From an uncultured Mailhella sp. (GTDB lineage Bacteria; Desulfobacterota; Desulfovibrionia; Desulfovibrionales; Desulfovibrionaceae), in assembly GCF_963931295.1 (NCBI RefSeq), contig NZ_OZ007001.1, forward strand, positions 434,001-498,000: DNA of 64,000 nt. The letters run 5' to 3'. This document shows positions 1-8,744 of this stretch, piece by piece. Below the pieces are notes generated by a model. It had not been told where the DNA came from, did not search any database, and saw only the letters and a program-made list of their open reading frames with translations. Position 1 is the stretch's first letter. The number at the start of each line of letters is the position of its first letter. The position numbers and the translations under genes are program-made.

Positions 1-335
1 TTCGGCGTCCGCCAGAATCCGCACGAACGCACTTCTTCCAGCAGTCTGCCCCATTCCGCTTCCGCCTGAAGCGCAAGGTTCCTCTCCCCGCGCACCGTGC
101 CCGTCCGGGCGTCGAGCTCCCGCTGAATCAGCGCAAACGGCGGCAGACTCCCAAACCGCACCGATTCAAAGCCGCAGCCCCGCACCACCGACAACACCGC
201 GCTTCGACAATCCTCCACGCTGTACGCCGACATCAGCACCAGCCACAACGTTGCAGTATCCTCATCAAGCTCCGCGCTGTAATTCGAGGCAAGCATCCGT
301 ATCAACCGCATTTTTTCTTCCGCATCCCTGTTCAC
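1..335 (-). CDS. Phage replication-region protein, 3' end outside window
   Basis: Leftward reading frame that starts with GTG at 335 and is still open at base 1, so only about 111 residues are visible. The start overlaps the stop codon of the upstream gene by four bases (GTGA), which indicates translational coupling in one operon. The visible part is helical and acidic, with no cysteine cluster or Walker motif, and includes a stretch reading SVRFGSLPPFALIQRELD. By position directly after a DnaD/replisome-organiser-like protein, a helicase-loader or replication accessory role is plausible, but this is context only. I do not recognise a named family with certainty. Confidence 0.6.
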   Translation of the reverse strand, partial: MNRDAEEKMRLIRMLASNYSAELDEDTATLWLVLMSAYSVEDCRSAVLSVVRGCGFESVRFGSLPPFALIQRELDARTGTVRGERNLALQAEAEWGRLLEEVRSCGFWRTP

Positions 336-1114
336 GCGCGCCCCTCCCGAAACGTCGCCGCTCCTTCAAACCGTTCCAGCGCCCGCCGCGCCGCTTCCTC
401 GTTCCGCATCTCGCGCCCCTGCGTCCGCGACGCGCTGCGCATTCCCCGCTTCGCCTCCCATGCTCGCACCGCCGCCCGCCAGTCCCGCATCGGCGAGCCG
501 CCCGCCTTCCAGCCCCGCGACGCGTAAAACTCCACAAATCCCCTGGCCGAAATTCCGTTGTTCCGCGACTCGCAGTACGCGCGCACCTCCTCTTCCGTCG
601 GCGGACGACACCCCCCTTCCCCGGGAGGTCTTTTTTCCTGTTCCTCTTCCTCTTTAATCGACCCTCCGCTCAGGGTGTCCGCACGGTCGGACACGGTATC
701 CGCACCCTCCCCGGGCCCGACATCCGCCGCGCCCGGCCCGAACAGTTCCGGATACCGTTCCCGAACCGCCCGGCGGATGCGCGACGACGACAAACGCTTC
801 CACAAGCCCCGCAGCGACTGCACCAGCCGCGGCGACGTCGAGGCCTGATGCTTCACAAAATTCACCAGCCAGAGCAGCGTGCCGTCCTTCACCAGCTTGC
901 CCGCGCGCTCCGCCTCGGCAATCAGCGCGTCCACAGATTCCGGCGACAGTCCCGTTTCGTAGGCCATGCGCCGCGTGGATACTTCCAGCACGCCGAGACT
1001 GTTCGTGTGCGGACACGTGATGAGGTACAAATACAAAAGTCGCCCTTCCGGGCCGAGTTCCTCCACGTAAGGGTCGTTCCAGAAGCTCATGCGCAAGGTT
1101 CTGTATTCCGCCAT
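332..1114 (-). CDS. Phage-type replisome organiser-like protein
   Basis: 260 residues, preceded by an AAGGAG ribosome binding site. The N-terminal 110 residues (start MAEYRTLRMSFWNDPYVEEL) look like the winged-helix N-domain found in phage replication initiators and replisome organisers: a conserved 'W-x-D-P-x-x-x-L' entry, then helices that end in 'LLWLVNFVKHQ'. A low-complexity Glu/Gly-rich linker follows (about 135-170), then a C-terminal block (SARGFVEFYASRGWKAGG) typical of the DnaD/DnaT-like helicase-loading tail. It would load the host or phage helicase at the element's origin. It is divergent from the repressor gene at 1580 and coupled to the next leftward gene. Family assignment is by eye; the general role is more secure than the exact family. 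Confidence 0.7.
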   Translation of the reverse strand: MAEYRTLRMSFWNDPYVEELGPEGRLLYLYLITCPHTNSLGVLEVSTRRMAYETGLSPESVDALIAEAERAGKLVKDGTLLWLVNFVKHQASTSPRLVQSLRGLWKRLSSSRIRRAVRERYPELFGPGAADVGPGEGADTVSDRADTLSGGSIKEEEEQEKRPPGEGGCRPPTEEEVRAYCESRNNGISARGFVEFYASRGWKAGGSPMRDWRAAVRAWEAKRGMRSASRTQGREMRNEEAARRALERFEGAATFREGRA

Positions 1115-1490
1115 GTTTCCGACTCCTTGATCCGGGCGCTTCCCGTCCGGAACGATAATGCGGCCGATGTCGCCGCCCCGTTCGACAGCCGCAGCGATGG
1201 CGAAAGGTTCCGCCGCTGCCCCTCACGCCGACGCCCCCGGAGCGGCACGTCAGGTCCCGCAGCGTCCGGACTTCGCGGCGACGGCGTCCGTTGTTGAAGC
1301 TGACGCGGCTCCCCCGCCCCCTTTCGGAGACGAAGAAAACGCTTCCGCCATCGGCGCTTCCGCAGCGTTCAAGTTCCGCGGCCATCGCATGCAGGCCGCC
1401 ACCGAAGACGCGCTGCGCAGAGTCGCCGTGCCGCGGCCGGTCGCAAGGCTCCGCAGCCCTTCTGATGCCGAAATTTCAGCCACGCTTCTG
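1115..1490. other. No convincing gene
   Basis: About 375 bases between the leftward operon and the operator region. Several frames are open because of high GC content, for example 1250-1483 on the minus strand, but none shows a domain, a good ribosome binding site or phage Cro/excisionase features. An undetected small early gene is possible. Confidence 0.4.
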
Positions 1491-1579
1491 TTTTATCTAC
1501 AAATGCAGACAAATGTAAAGCATAAAGTTTTACAAAAGCAGATTTTGCAAAAGCAAAAAAAAACAGGTATGCTGTCGGC
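1491..1579. promoter_or_regulatory. Divergent promoter/operator region of the repressor
   Basis: AT-rich gap between the leftward replication operon and the repressor gene. It contains the 12-base word TACAAATGCAGA at 1498-1509 and a one-mismatch copy, TACAAAAGCAGA, at 1531-1542, 33 bases apart. The exact word recurs twice, as an inverted pair, in the promoter at 3304-3352. These are the best candidates for binding sites of the repressor encoded at 1580. Promoter hexamers for the leftward operon are likely on the complementary strand here (a TTTACA-like box lies between the sites) but are not certain. Confidence 0.65.
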
Positions 1580-2317
1580 ATGAAACTCGTCGAGTCCGCT
1601 CTCAGCATTCTGGAAGAGGCGGTTGCCCGCGACTTCAACGGCAACCTGCGTGAAGCCGCGCGCTTTTTCGACATCTCCTATCAGACCATGTACGCATGGC
1701 TCAAGTCGAAAACCCGCGTGCCCTCTCTCCGTTCCATGGAGCCCGCCCTCGAAAAGCTCGGCGTGTCGTTCACTTCCCCGGAACGTGAAGCCGGTCGCCC
1801 CGTCTGCTTCGTGGACGCCGAAATCGTTCCCGCCGGAAAGAACATCCACCCCCCGGACGCCCAGGACTACTGGGCCGCCCCCCTCGTGGGCGAAGTCGGC
1901 GCAGGCCCCGGCTACATTCCGCAGGAAAAGGTCGAAAGCTGGTTCCTCGTGTACAAGTATCAGCCCGCCGTCATGCGCCGCCGCAACCTCCTCGCCGTCC
2001 AGATCGGCCCCAATTCCACATCCATGGAGCCCGTGCTCCATCCCGGCGACATCGTGCTCGTCGACAGGGACGACAGAAACGTCCTCACCCCCGGCCGCAT
2101 GATGCTCGTCCTCGATCCCCAGGACGGCTCCGGCATGATTAAACGCGTCGCCGTCGAAGACAAGCACAACGGCGATTACCAGATCACCTACTATTCCGAC
2201 AACGCCGCCGACAACCCTCCCCGCGTCCTCAGCCTCATGGACGACTTCGACGGCGACTGGCAAAAATCCATCGTCGGCCGCGTCATCTGGTCCTGGTCCG
2301 ACGTCAGCCAGAAATAA
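1580..2317 (+). CDS. S24-family (LexA/CI-type) phage repressor
   Basis: 245 residues. The first 60 contain a helix-turn-helix (NLREAARFFDISYQTMYAWL). The C-terminal half is an S24 peptidase domain with the serine in the TSMEP box (Ser148) and the lysine in MIKRV (Lys188), the catalytic dyad of self-cleaving repressors. An Ala-Gly-rich stretch before it (EVGAGPG, about 105-110) sits where the LexA/CI cleavage site normally is. It should therefore repress the early promoters and be inactivated by RecA-stimulated autocleavage after DNA damage. The ribosome binding site is weak, as is common for autoregulated repressors. Its gene lies between a leftward replication operon and a rightward nuclease-like operon whose promoters share one 12-base word, which I infer to be its operator. 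Confidence 0.88.
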   Translation: MKLVESALSILEEAVARDFNGNLREAARFFDISYQTMYAWLKSKTRVPSLRSMEPALEKLGVSFTSPEREAGRPVCFVDAEIVPAGKNIHPPDAQDYWAAPLVGEVGAGPGYIPQEKVESWFLVYKYQPAVMRRRNLLAVQIGPNSTSMEPVLHPGDIVLVDRDDRNVLTPGRMMLVLDPQDGSGMIKRVAVEDKHNGDYQITYYSDNAADNPPRVLSLMDDFDGDWQKSIVGRVIWSWSDVSQK

Positions 2318-2334
2318 CAACGACGGGGCTGGTG

Positions 2335-2790
2335 TTTGCTATGCGGGGCTCCGCCCCGCGCCCCGCCGGGGGAAATAATTTCCCCCGAGCCCCCTTGATT
2401 TGTCCGTAGCGGATGCCGAAAGACCGGCGGGAAAAGGCCGCCGCGTCCCCCGACGCCACGCTCGCTTCTGAACAGCGCGGGGCCGGTTCGGCTTCGCGGG
2501 ATGGGTTTGGTATGCGGGGCTCCGCCCCACGCCCCGCCGGGGGAAATAATTTCCCCCGAGCCCCCTTGATTTGTCCGTAGCAGATGCTGAAAGACCGGCG
2601 GGAAAAGGCCGCCGGGTCCCCGACGCCACGCTCGCTTCTGAACAGCGCGGGGCCGGTTCGGCTTCGCGGGATGGGTTTGGTATGCGGGGCTCCGCCCCAC
2701 GCCCCGCCGGGGGAAATAATTTCCCCCGAACCCCCTTGATTTGTCCGTAGCGGATGCCGAAAGACCGGCGGGAAAAGGCCGTCGTGTTCG
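2335..2790. repeat. Tandem repeat, about 170 bp x 2.6
   Basis: Three head-to-tail copies begin with the word TATGCGGGGC at 2340, 2511 and 2681, giving periods of 171 and 170 bases; the third copy is cut short near 2790. Copies are nearly identical. Each holds two short palindromes: GCGGGGCTCCGCCCC and a GGGGGAAATAATTTCCCCC box. The second palindrome resembles the end of the dispersed repeats near 53, 60 and 63.5 kb. The open frames across the repeat are a by-product of repetition, not genes. Confidence 0.85.
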
Positions 2791-3303
2791 GCCTTCAACG
2801 CATCCGCCCTTCCCGGCTTCGCCCCTCCCTTCCTCCAACGCTCCGACATCGTCCGCCGCATCCCGTTCCGGCAAGCCTCTCCCCGCCCGCTCCATCGCCC
2901 GTCACCTTCAAGGTTACGTTCCCAACGGTTGCCCCTCCGCGCCTTCTGCGTTCCCCCAGTCCCCGTTTCTCGCGTTTCCCCTTTCTTCATCATACTCCTC
3001 CATGCCTCGCGCTCCCCGCATCCGCGGCACTCCCCGTCCCGCCTTTCCGCAGTCCCCCCCCTTCCGCCCCCCCGCCTCTTTCCTCCCGCCCCCTCTCACC
3101 CGAACGCCCGCATTCCCCGCTGCACTCGGCGTGCCTCTCTCCCGCCTCGCGCGCCTCCTGCGACACCCTCGCCCCGTCACATGCGATGCTCCCCGCTTCT
3201 TCCGCCGCTGCCCCATTGTTAGCGCCATCCTTCCAGTTTTCCCCACTGCTTCCCCTTTTGTTCCCGCTGTCGTTCACGCTCCGGCAGTTCTTTTCCTGCT
3301 GTA
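2791..3303. other. Pyrimidine-rich non-coding stretch
   Basis: About 500 bases in which the plus strand is strongly C/T-rich and the minus strand G/A-rich. Open frames in several phases (both strands) encode only Pro/Ser/Arg- or Gly/Arg-rich low-complexity peptides with no start signals, so I call no gene. The strand asymmetry is unusual for a GC-rich genome. Confidence 0.5.
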
Positions 3304-3352
3304 TTTACAAATGCAGAATTTTTTATTGACTTGAAATCTGCATTTGTATAAA
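3304..3352 (+). promoter_or_regulatory. Repressor-controlled promoter of the rightward operon
   Basis: A TTGACT box (3326-3331) and a TATAAA box (3347-3352) form a sigma-70-like promoter with a short spacer. TACAAATGCAGA at 3306-3317 and its exact inverse TCTGCATTTGTA at 3337-3348 flank the -35 box and overlap the -10 region. That arrangement would block RNA polymerase when occupied. The same word lies in front of the repressor gene at 1498-1509. Confidence 0.75.
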
Positions 3353-3427
3353 TTCTCCACAGACACCGGAACAGGCACGCCTTCCGCTCGCCCTGTCCGT
3401 CGTCTTCAACCGTCAAGGAGGCTTCTC

Positions 3428-4267
3428 GTGACCGATTATCTTTCCGCATCCCAGCTCGTCATGTTCCAGCGCTGCGCCGAACAGTGGCGTCGCCGCTTTC
3501 TTGAGGAAGACTTCGCGCCCCCGGCGATTCCCGTCCTCGTCGGTCGCACCGTCCGCGAGGTCGCCCTCGCCGCCCTGCGCCGCAAACTCGATGCCGACGC
3601 CTTCCCATCCCCCGAAGAACTCGCCGATCTTGCCGCCGACGCCTTCAACCGTCGCGCAGCCGAAGGCGTGTACGTCGCGCCTGAGGAGCTTTCCTCCGTC
3701 CGCGCTTCCCTCACCGATGCCAAAAACGCCGCGCTCTCCCTCGTCGCCCTCTTCCGCGCCGAACTCGTTCCCCGGCTCGATCCCGTGCTCGCCGATGAAC
3801 GCGCTCTGCTCGACCTCGGCCTCCCCATGCCCGTGACCGTGAATCTCCACTGCCTCAACCGCAACGGAGAGGCGCATCACATCGCCACCGCCGCCAAACG
3901 CTGGAATCCCGACCGCGCCCACGCTTCGCCCGATCCCGCGCTCCGCCGCGAAGCCCTCCGGCAGCGTTCGGGCGCCGCCCCCGCTTCCCTCATCTGCGAC
4001 GTGCTCGTCAGCACCAGAACGCCTGCCCTCCAGCGCATCGAAACCTCCCGCGCTCCGGGCGACCTGCTCGCCGTGATCCGCGCGTTCCGATTCATGCTGA
4101 ACGCCGTCGACGCCGGCATCTTTCCGCCCGCCCCGCCCGAAAGCTGGATCTGTTCCCCGCGCTGGTGTCCCTATTTCTACTCCTGTTCCCATGTGCCCGC
4201 CCGGCGCAAAATCCTGCCCGTCGGCGTGCATGGCGCGAGGGGCCGCCTGCTCTCCGTCGTTCCGTAG
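3428..4267 (+). CDS. Cas4/AddB-like PD-(D/E)XK protein, probably nuclease-dead
   Basis: 279 residues from the GTG at 3428, chosen because AAGGAGG lies just upstream and the protein then opens MTDYLSASQLVMFQRCAEQW, the usual start of RecB/Cas4-type nucleases. One cysteine in that opening (FQRC) and three near the end (CSPRWCPYFYSC) match the four-cysteine iron-sulfur arrangement of Cas4/AddB nucleases. The centre does not match. Where the family has 'G-x-x-D ... (V/I)-D-x-K-T', this protein reads VNLHCLNRNGEAHHIATAAK, so the catalytic Asp and the D-x-K pair seem replaced (Asn, His, Ala). It is first in a two-gene rightward operon controlled by the repressor-type operators at 3306-3348. Fold assignment is fair; loss of nuclease activity is inferred by eye alignment. 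Confidence 0.7.
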   Translation: MTDYLSASQLVMFQRCAEQWRRRFLEEDFAPPAIPVLVGRTVREVALAALRRKLDADAFPSPEELADLAADAFNRRAAEGVYVAPEELSSVRASLTDAKNAALSLVALFRAELVPRLDPVLADERALLDLGLPMPVTVNLHCLNRNGEAHHIATAAKRWNPDRAHASPDPALRREALRQRSGAAPASLICDVLVSTRTPALQRIETSRAPGDLLAVIRAFRFMLNAVDAGIFPPAPPESWICSPRWCPYFYSCSHVPARRKILPVGVHGARGRLLSVVP

Positions 4268-4318
4268 GCCGCCGGGCCTCGATCAAATCACTCGTCACCT
4301 CTTTCAAGGAGCTCAGCC

Positions 4319-5569
4319 ATGACCACCTTTCACGATCTTTCCCACGTTTCCGATCTGCCCCGGCATCATCCGTATTCCGCGGCGCAGGCCCGCGCCGTGG
4401 CGGAATCCCGAAGCGCCCTGCTCGCCGCCTCTTCCCTGCCCCGCGATGAATGTCTGGTGCGGCATCGCCTGCTGACGCTGTGTTCGGATCCGGGCTTTGC
4501 CGTGTTCGCCCTGTGCTGCGACGCCCCCACCCTCACGCTCGTCGAAACCGCCGCCCGCCTCTGGGGCAACCTGACCTTCGGCCTGCGCGAGCGCTCCTGC
4601 GAGGAGCGCGTCTGCGAACTGGAGGCCTTTGCCTGCGATCTGGAAACCAACGTGCAGGCCGTGCGCCGTTTCCGCGCCCGCCGTGCGGACGGACAGGAAA
4701 ACGCCTTTCTGCTGGCCGCGCTGCTCGACGTGCTGCCCGCTCCACTCATGGCCGAAGCGCTGGAGCGCTGCCGCGCGGCGCTCTCGGAACCGAGCGCCGC
4801 GCCCACCGACGACACCACGCCCGACCCTGTTGCCGAAAGCGAAACGCCCGCGCCGTGCGAAGCCGCGCCGACATCCGAAGCCCCCGACATCTGCCGCAGG
4901 GATGAAGAAGCGCCAGACGAAGCGCCGTCGCAAAAGCGCACTCCCCGCAAAGCGCCGATCAGGGAAACGGCAGGCGAAGCGAAGGTCGACGCCGCCCCCG
5001 CAGGTTCCGCCAAAAAATGCGGCAGACCCCGCCGCGCTGCGGCCAGCGCGAGCAGCGCCCAGCCCGGGGCTCCCAACGAAACCGCAGCACATTCCGGCGC
5101 TGCCGAAGCGGAAAAAGGGCACGAGCCTGCGGCGGAAAAAAAGGCTCGACGCCGCTCCACGCCGGAAAACGAAAAAAACGCCGCGGAGAAAAACGACAAG
5201 GCAGAGATCAGCGCCGCGACTGCGGCACTCAAAGAGGGGAACAGCGCGCAGACTGACGGGACGACGGATGCCGCCCCGGCGGCAGCGGAGACTTCCGGCG
5301 AAGGCGAACAGCAGGAGCCCGAAGAAAAGCCGCAGGAAGCAGCCCCTGCCGGAGACCGGGAGGAGAGGCCCGCTGACGTTGCCTCCGACTCCGCTGCCTG
5401 CGGGGAAGAGAAGCGCCCGGAAGTCGAGGCGACCGCCGCAGTGCCGACGCCGTCGCCCGTGCTGCGCTACCGTCCGGAACTCATCGGATGCCCGGAACGC
5501 GGCCGCGACGTGGACACGCTGGAGTGCCACGGCTGCCTCCGCCGCAACGACTGTCCGGCCTACGCGTAA
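4319..5569 (+). CDS. Ala/Glu-rich protein with Cys-rich tail, unknown function
   Basis: 416 residues, preceded by CAAGGAG at good spacing and 51 bases after the Cas4-like gene, so probably the second gene of the same operon. Residues 1-150 are ordered-looking and helical (LVRHRLLTLCSDPGFAVFAL; LETNVQAVRRFRARRADG). Residues 150-385 are low complexity, alternating acidic and basic Ala/Pro-rich runs, probably disordered. The last 25 residues carry four cysteines in the pattern C-x12-C-x2-C-x5-C, which could bind a metal. Domain-linker-tail layout recalls phage single-strand DNA or recombination accessory proteins, but no family is recognised and no function is claimed. Confidence 0.6.
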   Translation: MTTFHDLSHVSDLPRHHPYSAAQARAVAESRSALLAASSLPRDECLVRHRLLTLCSDPGFAVFALCCDAPTLTLVETAARLWGNLTFGLRERSCEERVCELEAFACDLETNVQAVRRFRARRADGQENAFLLAALLDVLPAPLMAEALERCRAALSEPSAAPTDDTTPDPVAESETPAPCEAAPTSEAPDICRRDEEAPDEAPSQKRTPRKAPIRETAGEAKVDAAPAGSAKKCGRPRRAAASASSAQPGAPNETAAHSGAAEAEKGHEPAAEKKARRRSTPENEKNAAEKNDKAEISAATAALKEGNSAQTDGTTDAAPAAAETSGEGEQQEPEEKPQEAAPAGDREERPADVASDSAACGEEKRPEVEATAAVPTPSPVLRYRPELIGCPERGRDVDTLECHGCLRRNDCPAYA

Positions 5570-5908
5570 GAACTGACCATCGCCGGGCGCGCCTGCGCCC
5601 GGCTTCCGTTGTGCGGACAGGCCGACCATGGTTTCGCCCAAGCGTTCCGGATGCGTTGCCCCCAGGGCATGAATATGGAAACGCGGGCCCCGGTCGGACC
5701 TCCGCCGGCGTCATCACCCCGGCATTCGCCCGGAAACATGTTGTGATGGCTTCCATGGCGGACGAAAAGCCCCCGGATGCGCCGCCGGCACACGAAAGGA
5801 GCAAACGCCCTGCCGTTGCAGCAAAGTCAGCTCTTCGGCTTTTCCGACCATGCTTCAGGATAAAAGGCATGGAGACAATATCCGTGTCATAACAGACATT
5901 CCCTCTTC
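5570..5908. other. Intergenic, nothing recognised
   Basis: 339 GC-rich bases between the end of the phage-like operon and rfbB, which converge here. A short GC dyad (CGGGCGCGCCTGCGCCCG, 5584-5601) just after the stop codon at 5569 could act as a terminator, but it has no long T-run. Confidence 0.4.
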
Positions 5909-6919
5909 TCACAGATTTTTCAAGTACCAGTCCACCGTCTTCACTATGCCGGAATCAAAGTTTTCATCCGGCTTCCAACCGAGTTCCGTCATGATTTTTG
6001 TCGGATCGATGGCGTAACGCTGGTCGTGTCCCGGGCGATCGGAAACGAAGGTCATGAGTTCCTCATACTTCGCCCCGTTTTTGCGCGGTCTCTTTTCATC
6101 CAGCACGGCGCACACCTTGTGCAGGATTTGAAGATTGTTCCGCTCGTTGTGTCCGCCGACGTTGTACGTTTCGCCGCTCCGGCCCTTATGGAAAATGAGG
6201 TCGATGGCCTTGCAGTGATCGAGCACATAGAGCCAGTCGCGGATGTTCGAGCCGTTGCCGTACACCGGAATGGGCTCTTCTGCGAGACACTTTGAAATGA
6301 TGACCGGAATGAACTTCTCGTGATGCTGCTTCGGGCCGTAGTTGTTCGAGCAGTTGGAAGTGGTCACGTTCATGCCGTAGGTGTGATGGCAGGCCCGCAC
6401 GATGAAGTCCGATCCCGCCTTGCTCGCCGAGTACGGGCTGTTCGGCGCGTAGGGCGTGGTTTCGACAAAGTATCCCGTGGCCCCGAGCGTGCCGTACACT
6501 TCATCCGTGGAAATGTGATGGAAGCGTGCGTCCTCATAGCCGGGCTTCACCTTGCCGGGGGCGTCCATCCAGTGACGGCGCGCCGTCTCGATGAGCGTGA
6601 ACGTTCCCATATAGTTGGTTTCCATGAAGGCGCGGGGCCCCTTGATGGAGTTGTCCACGTGGCTCTCCGCGGCAAAGTGAATCACGCCCCGGATGTCGTA
6701 TTCCGTAAAAAGCCGCTCCACAAGCGCTTCGTCGCAGATGTCGCCCTGCACAAAGACATAGTTGGGCATGCCCTCGCACTCTTTCAAATTGTCGAGATTG
6801 CCCGCGTAGGTAAGCTTGTCGAGATTGACGACACGATACTCCGGGTATTTCGCGCAGAAATACGGCACGAAGTTGGAGCCGATGAACCCGGCGCCGCCGG
6901 TGACGAGTATGGATTTCAT
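5909..6919 (-). CDS. rfbB: dTDP-glucose 4,6-dehydratase
   Basis: 336 residues, the normal length for RfbB/RmlB. An extended short-chain dehydrogenase with the NAD-binding GGAGFIGS at residues 8-15, the STDEVYG segment carrying the catalytic Thr-Asp-Glu, the YSASK catalytic Tyr-Lys pair, and the family's SNNYGP substrate loop. It converts dTDP-glucose to dTDP-4-keto-6-deoxyglucose, the precursor of L-rhamnose and other 6-deoxysugars for LPS O-antigen or other surface glycans. It stands alone: rfbA, rfbC and rfbD are not adjacent, so the rest of the pathway must be elsewhere. Upstream DNA switches sharply to AT-rich sequence. Confidence 0.95.
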   Translation of the reverse strand: MKSILVTGGAGFIGSNFVPYFCAKYPEYRVVNLDKLTYAGNLDNLKECEGMPNYVFVQGDICDEALVERLFTEYDIRGVIHFAAESHVDNSIKGPRAFMETNYMGTFTLIETARRHWMDAPGKVKPGYEDARFHHISTDEVYGTLGATGYFVETTPYAPNSPYSASKAGSDFIVRACHHTYGMNVTTSNCSNNYGPKQHHEKFIPVIISKCLAEEPIPVYGNGSNIRDWLYVLDHCKAIDLIFHKGRSGETYNVGGHNERNNLQILHKVCAVLDEKRPRKNGAKYEELMTFVSDRPGHDQRYAIDPTKIMTELGWKPDENFDSGIVKTVDWYLKNL

Positions 6920-7350
6920 TTCTTTGTCCTGTATCCGTTATTTAACTCAGTCATAATGATTTTACCATCAACATGCAACAATCGCATATATTCTTTATAT
7001 ATAATAAAGAATAACATATTTCAAACAGAGATAATTCTTTTATAAATACTTCACGACTTGAGCATAATCAGTTTTATACATCTTACAAACTATTTTTATT
7101 TACTGTTCAATATGAATAATTTATATTCAATTTAAAAATAATGAACATAATCATGATAATTATAACAACAATAAAATTATTCATTATATCTGTGCTTCAT
7201 TATCAAAAAATTATATCATTTTCAGATATAAATCATACAGCCTTCTTTCAAAATTACCACTTGGAAAAAATTTAAAAGGCAAATTAAAGAACAAAAAAAA
7301 TAAGGATAAAAATTTAAAAAATGAAATCAATGAGATAATAAAACACAAGT
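6920..7350. other. AT-rich intergenic stretch
   Basis: About 430 bases of very AT-rich DNA directly upstream of the leftward rfbB gene, in sharp contrast with the GC-rich sequence on both sides. It must hold the rfbB promoter; several TATAAT-like boxes exist but none stands out. The composition suggests acquired DNA or a nucleoid-protein-silenced region. Confidence 0.5.
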
Positions 7351-8744
7351 AAATAAGTCCGTTGATGACCATCCCCTGTCATATCTTCTTCCCCCTCGGA
7401 ACGATTGCATCCGAACGCTTCCCGACGTATCATCAGAAGCGTAACCATGAAAAAGACCCCTGCCGGGTCGGGTTCGCAGCGACGACTCCTCCTGCCGCGC
7501 TGCCGGGCCCGGCCCGTCCGGGAGAATTACGGCCGATCTGCGCTTCCTCCGGACACGCAGGCGGCCTTTTCTTTCGGGCGGGATTCGGCAGGAAAGACAG
7601 ACAACGTCGGCCTGGTCGCCGCGCGTTCTGCCGGGATGAGAAACTCCGGCGCTTCGACGCCGCGTCGGAGAACGCCTCGCAACGACGTGCCTTCGGCGGA
7701 CGACTTTGCCAGCGCTTCCGCCTCCGGCAGCGCTGCCCCGCCGAGCCTGACGCACTGGAGAGCAGGAACCGCGGACAACGACGCCTGTTTCGTCCGCAGC
7801 TCTCCGCCCAGAGACGGAGTCAGGGGCTGCCCGGGAACGGGACTCCCTTTTCCCCCTCCCCGACACGCAGCGCCATTCCGCCGTTTCCTCGTATACAGAA
7901 ACTTCCCAGCTTTCGCGCTGTTGCCCGGAATTTCCCCGGCCTCGTCCCGCGCCGACCTTCTGGCTCGTTTCTCCATGCCAAGCCCCCGCGTCTCTTCCGC
8001 GGGATCCGGCGCGCCGCGAGTCTGCTCTCCCCGCCTCACGCTCCGCATCAGCATCCCAGATGCCTGCCTGATTCTTCACCGCCAGCAAGCCCATTCCCAA
8101 AAGACGCAACGCACCTCGCCCCTCCCTTCAAAAACAGCGCAATCTTCCTGAACAATTTCCCCGTCGCTCCCGTCCCGCGCCCCATCTCCTGCGCCCTGCG
8201 GCTCCCTCTGATTTCTTTCGCAACATTCGCGTTTCCCTCTTGACCCTATAGCCAGTAGAGGGTCTATGTCTAAACCGGACAGGAGCGCACAGAAAGACTT
8301 CCCGCCGCGTTCAGAGCACAACGCCATTCCTCGCGTAAACCAGGACCCACGCAGGCCGACGCCCTTGCCGTCGTGTCCGCCCCGCGCGGAAAAACGCGTT
8401 CTCTCCGAAGGATGAGAACCCTTTCACCACGCCGGGGCCGACGCCGCAGCTGCCTCCGGCTCCGCTCGGAAAGATCCGCGCTGCCGACGCATTCAGGCGC
8501 ACGAAAAACGGCTCCCGACGATTCCGGAAGCGCGCCCGGAGCGTCCGAACGCCTTCCGACTCCCCGAATGCCGGACAGACCGCACGCAACCGGCATTCGG
8601 CGTTGCCGACGCCCTGAAGGCGCGGATCATTCTTCGGCAAGACTGGTCCGACGGGGCGGGCATGCGGCGAACCGCAGCCGTGCCTGAACCTGCGAGCGTC
8701 GCGAGACGCCAACCTTTTCACTTCGACAGCACAAGGAGAAACTC
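7351..8744. other. Long GC-rich stretch without a recognisable gene
   Basis: Nearly 1.4 kb with overlapping long open frames in several phases (for example 7405-8151 plus and 7327-8109 minus). All encode Arg/Pro/Ser-rich low-complexity sequence without domains or credible ribosome binding sites, so I treat them as chance frames of GC-rich DNA. A dyad GACCCT...AGGGTC lies at about 8240-8262. Decayed coding DNA is possible. Confidence 0.45.

Noticed and set aside
2335..2790. Possible CRISPR array
   Set aside because: The unit is about 170 bases with no separate spacers and no cas genes nearby.
2191..2993. Long overlapping minus-strand frames across the tandem repeat
   Set aside because: The encoded peptide repeats itself with the DNA period and continues into antisense of the repressor; a by-product of the repeat.
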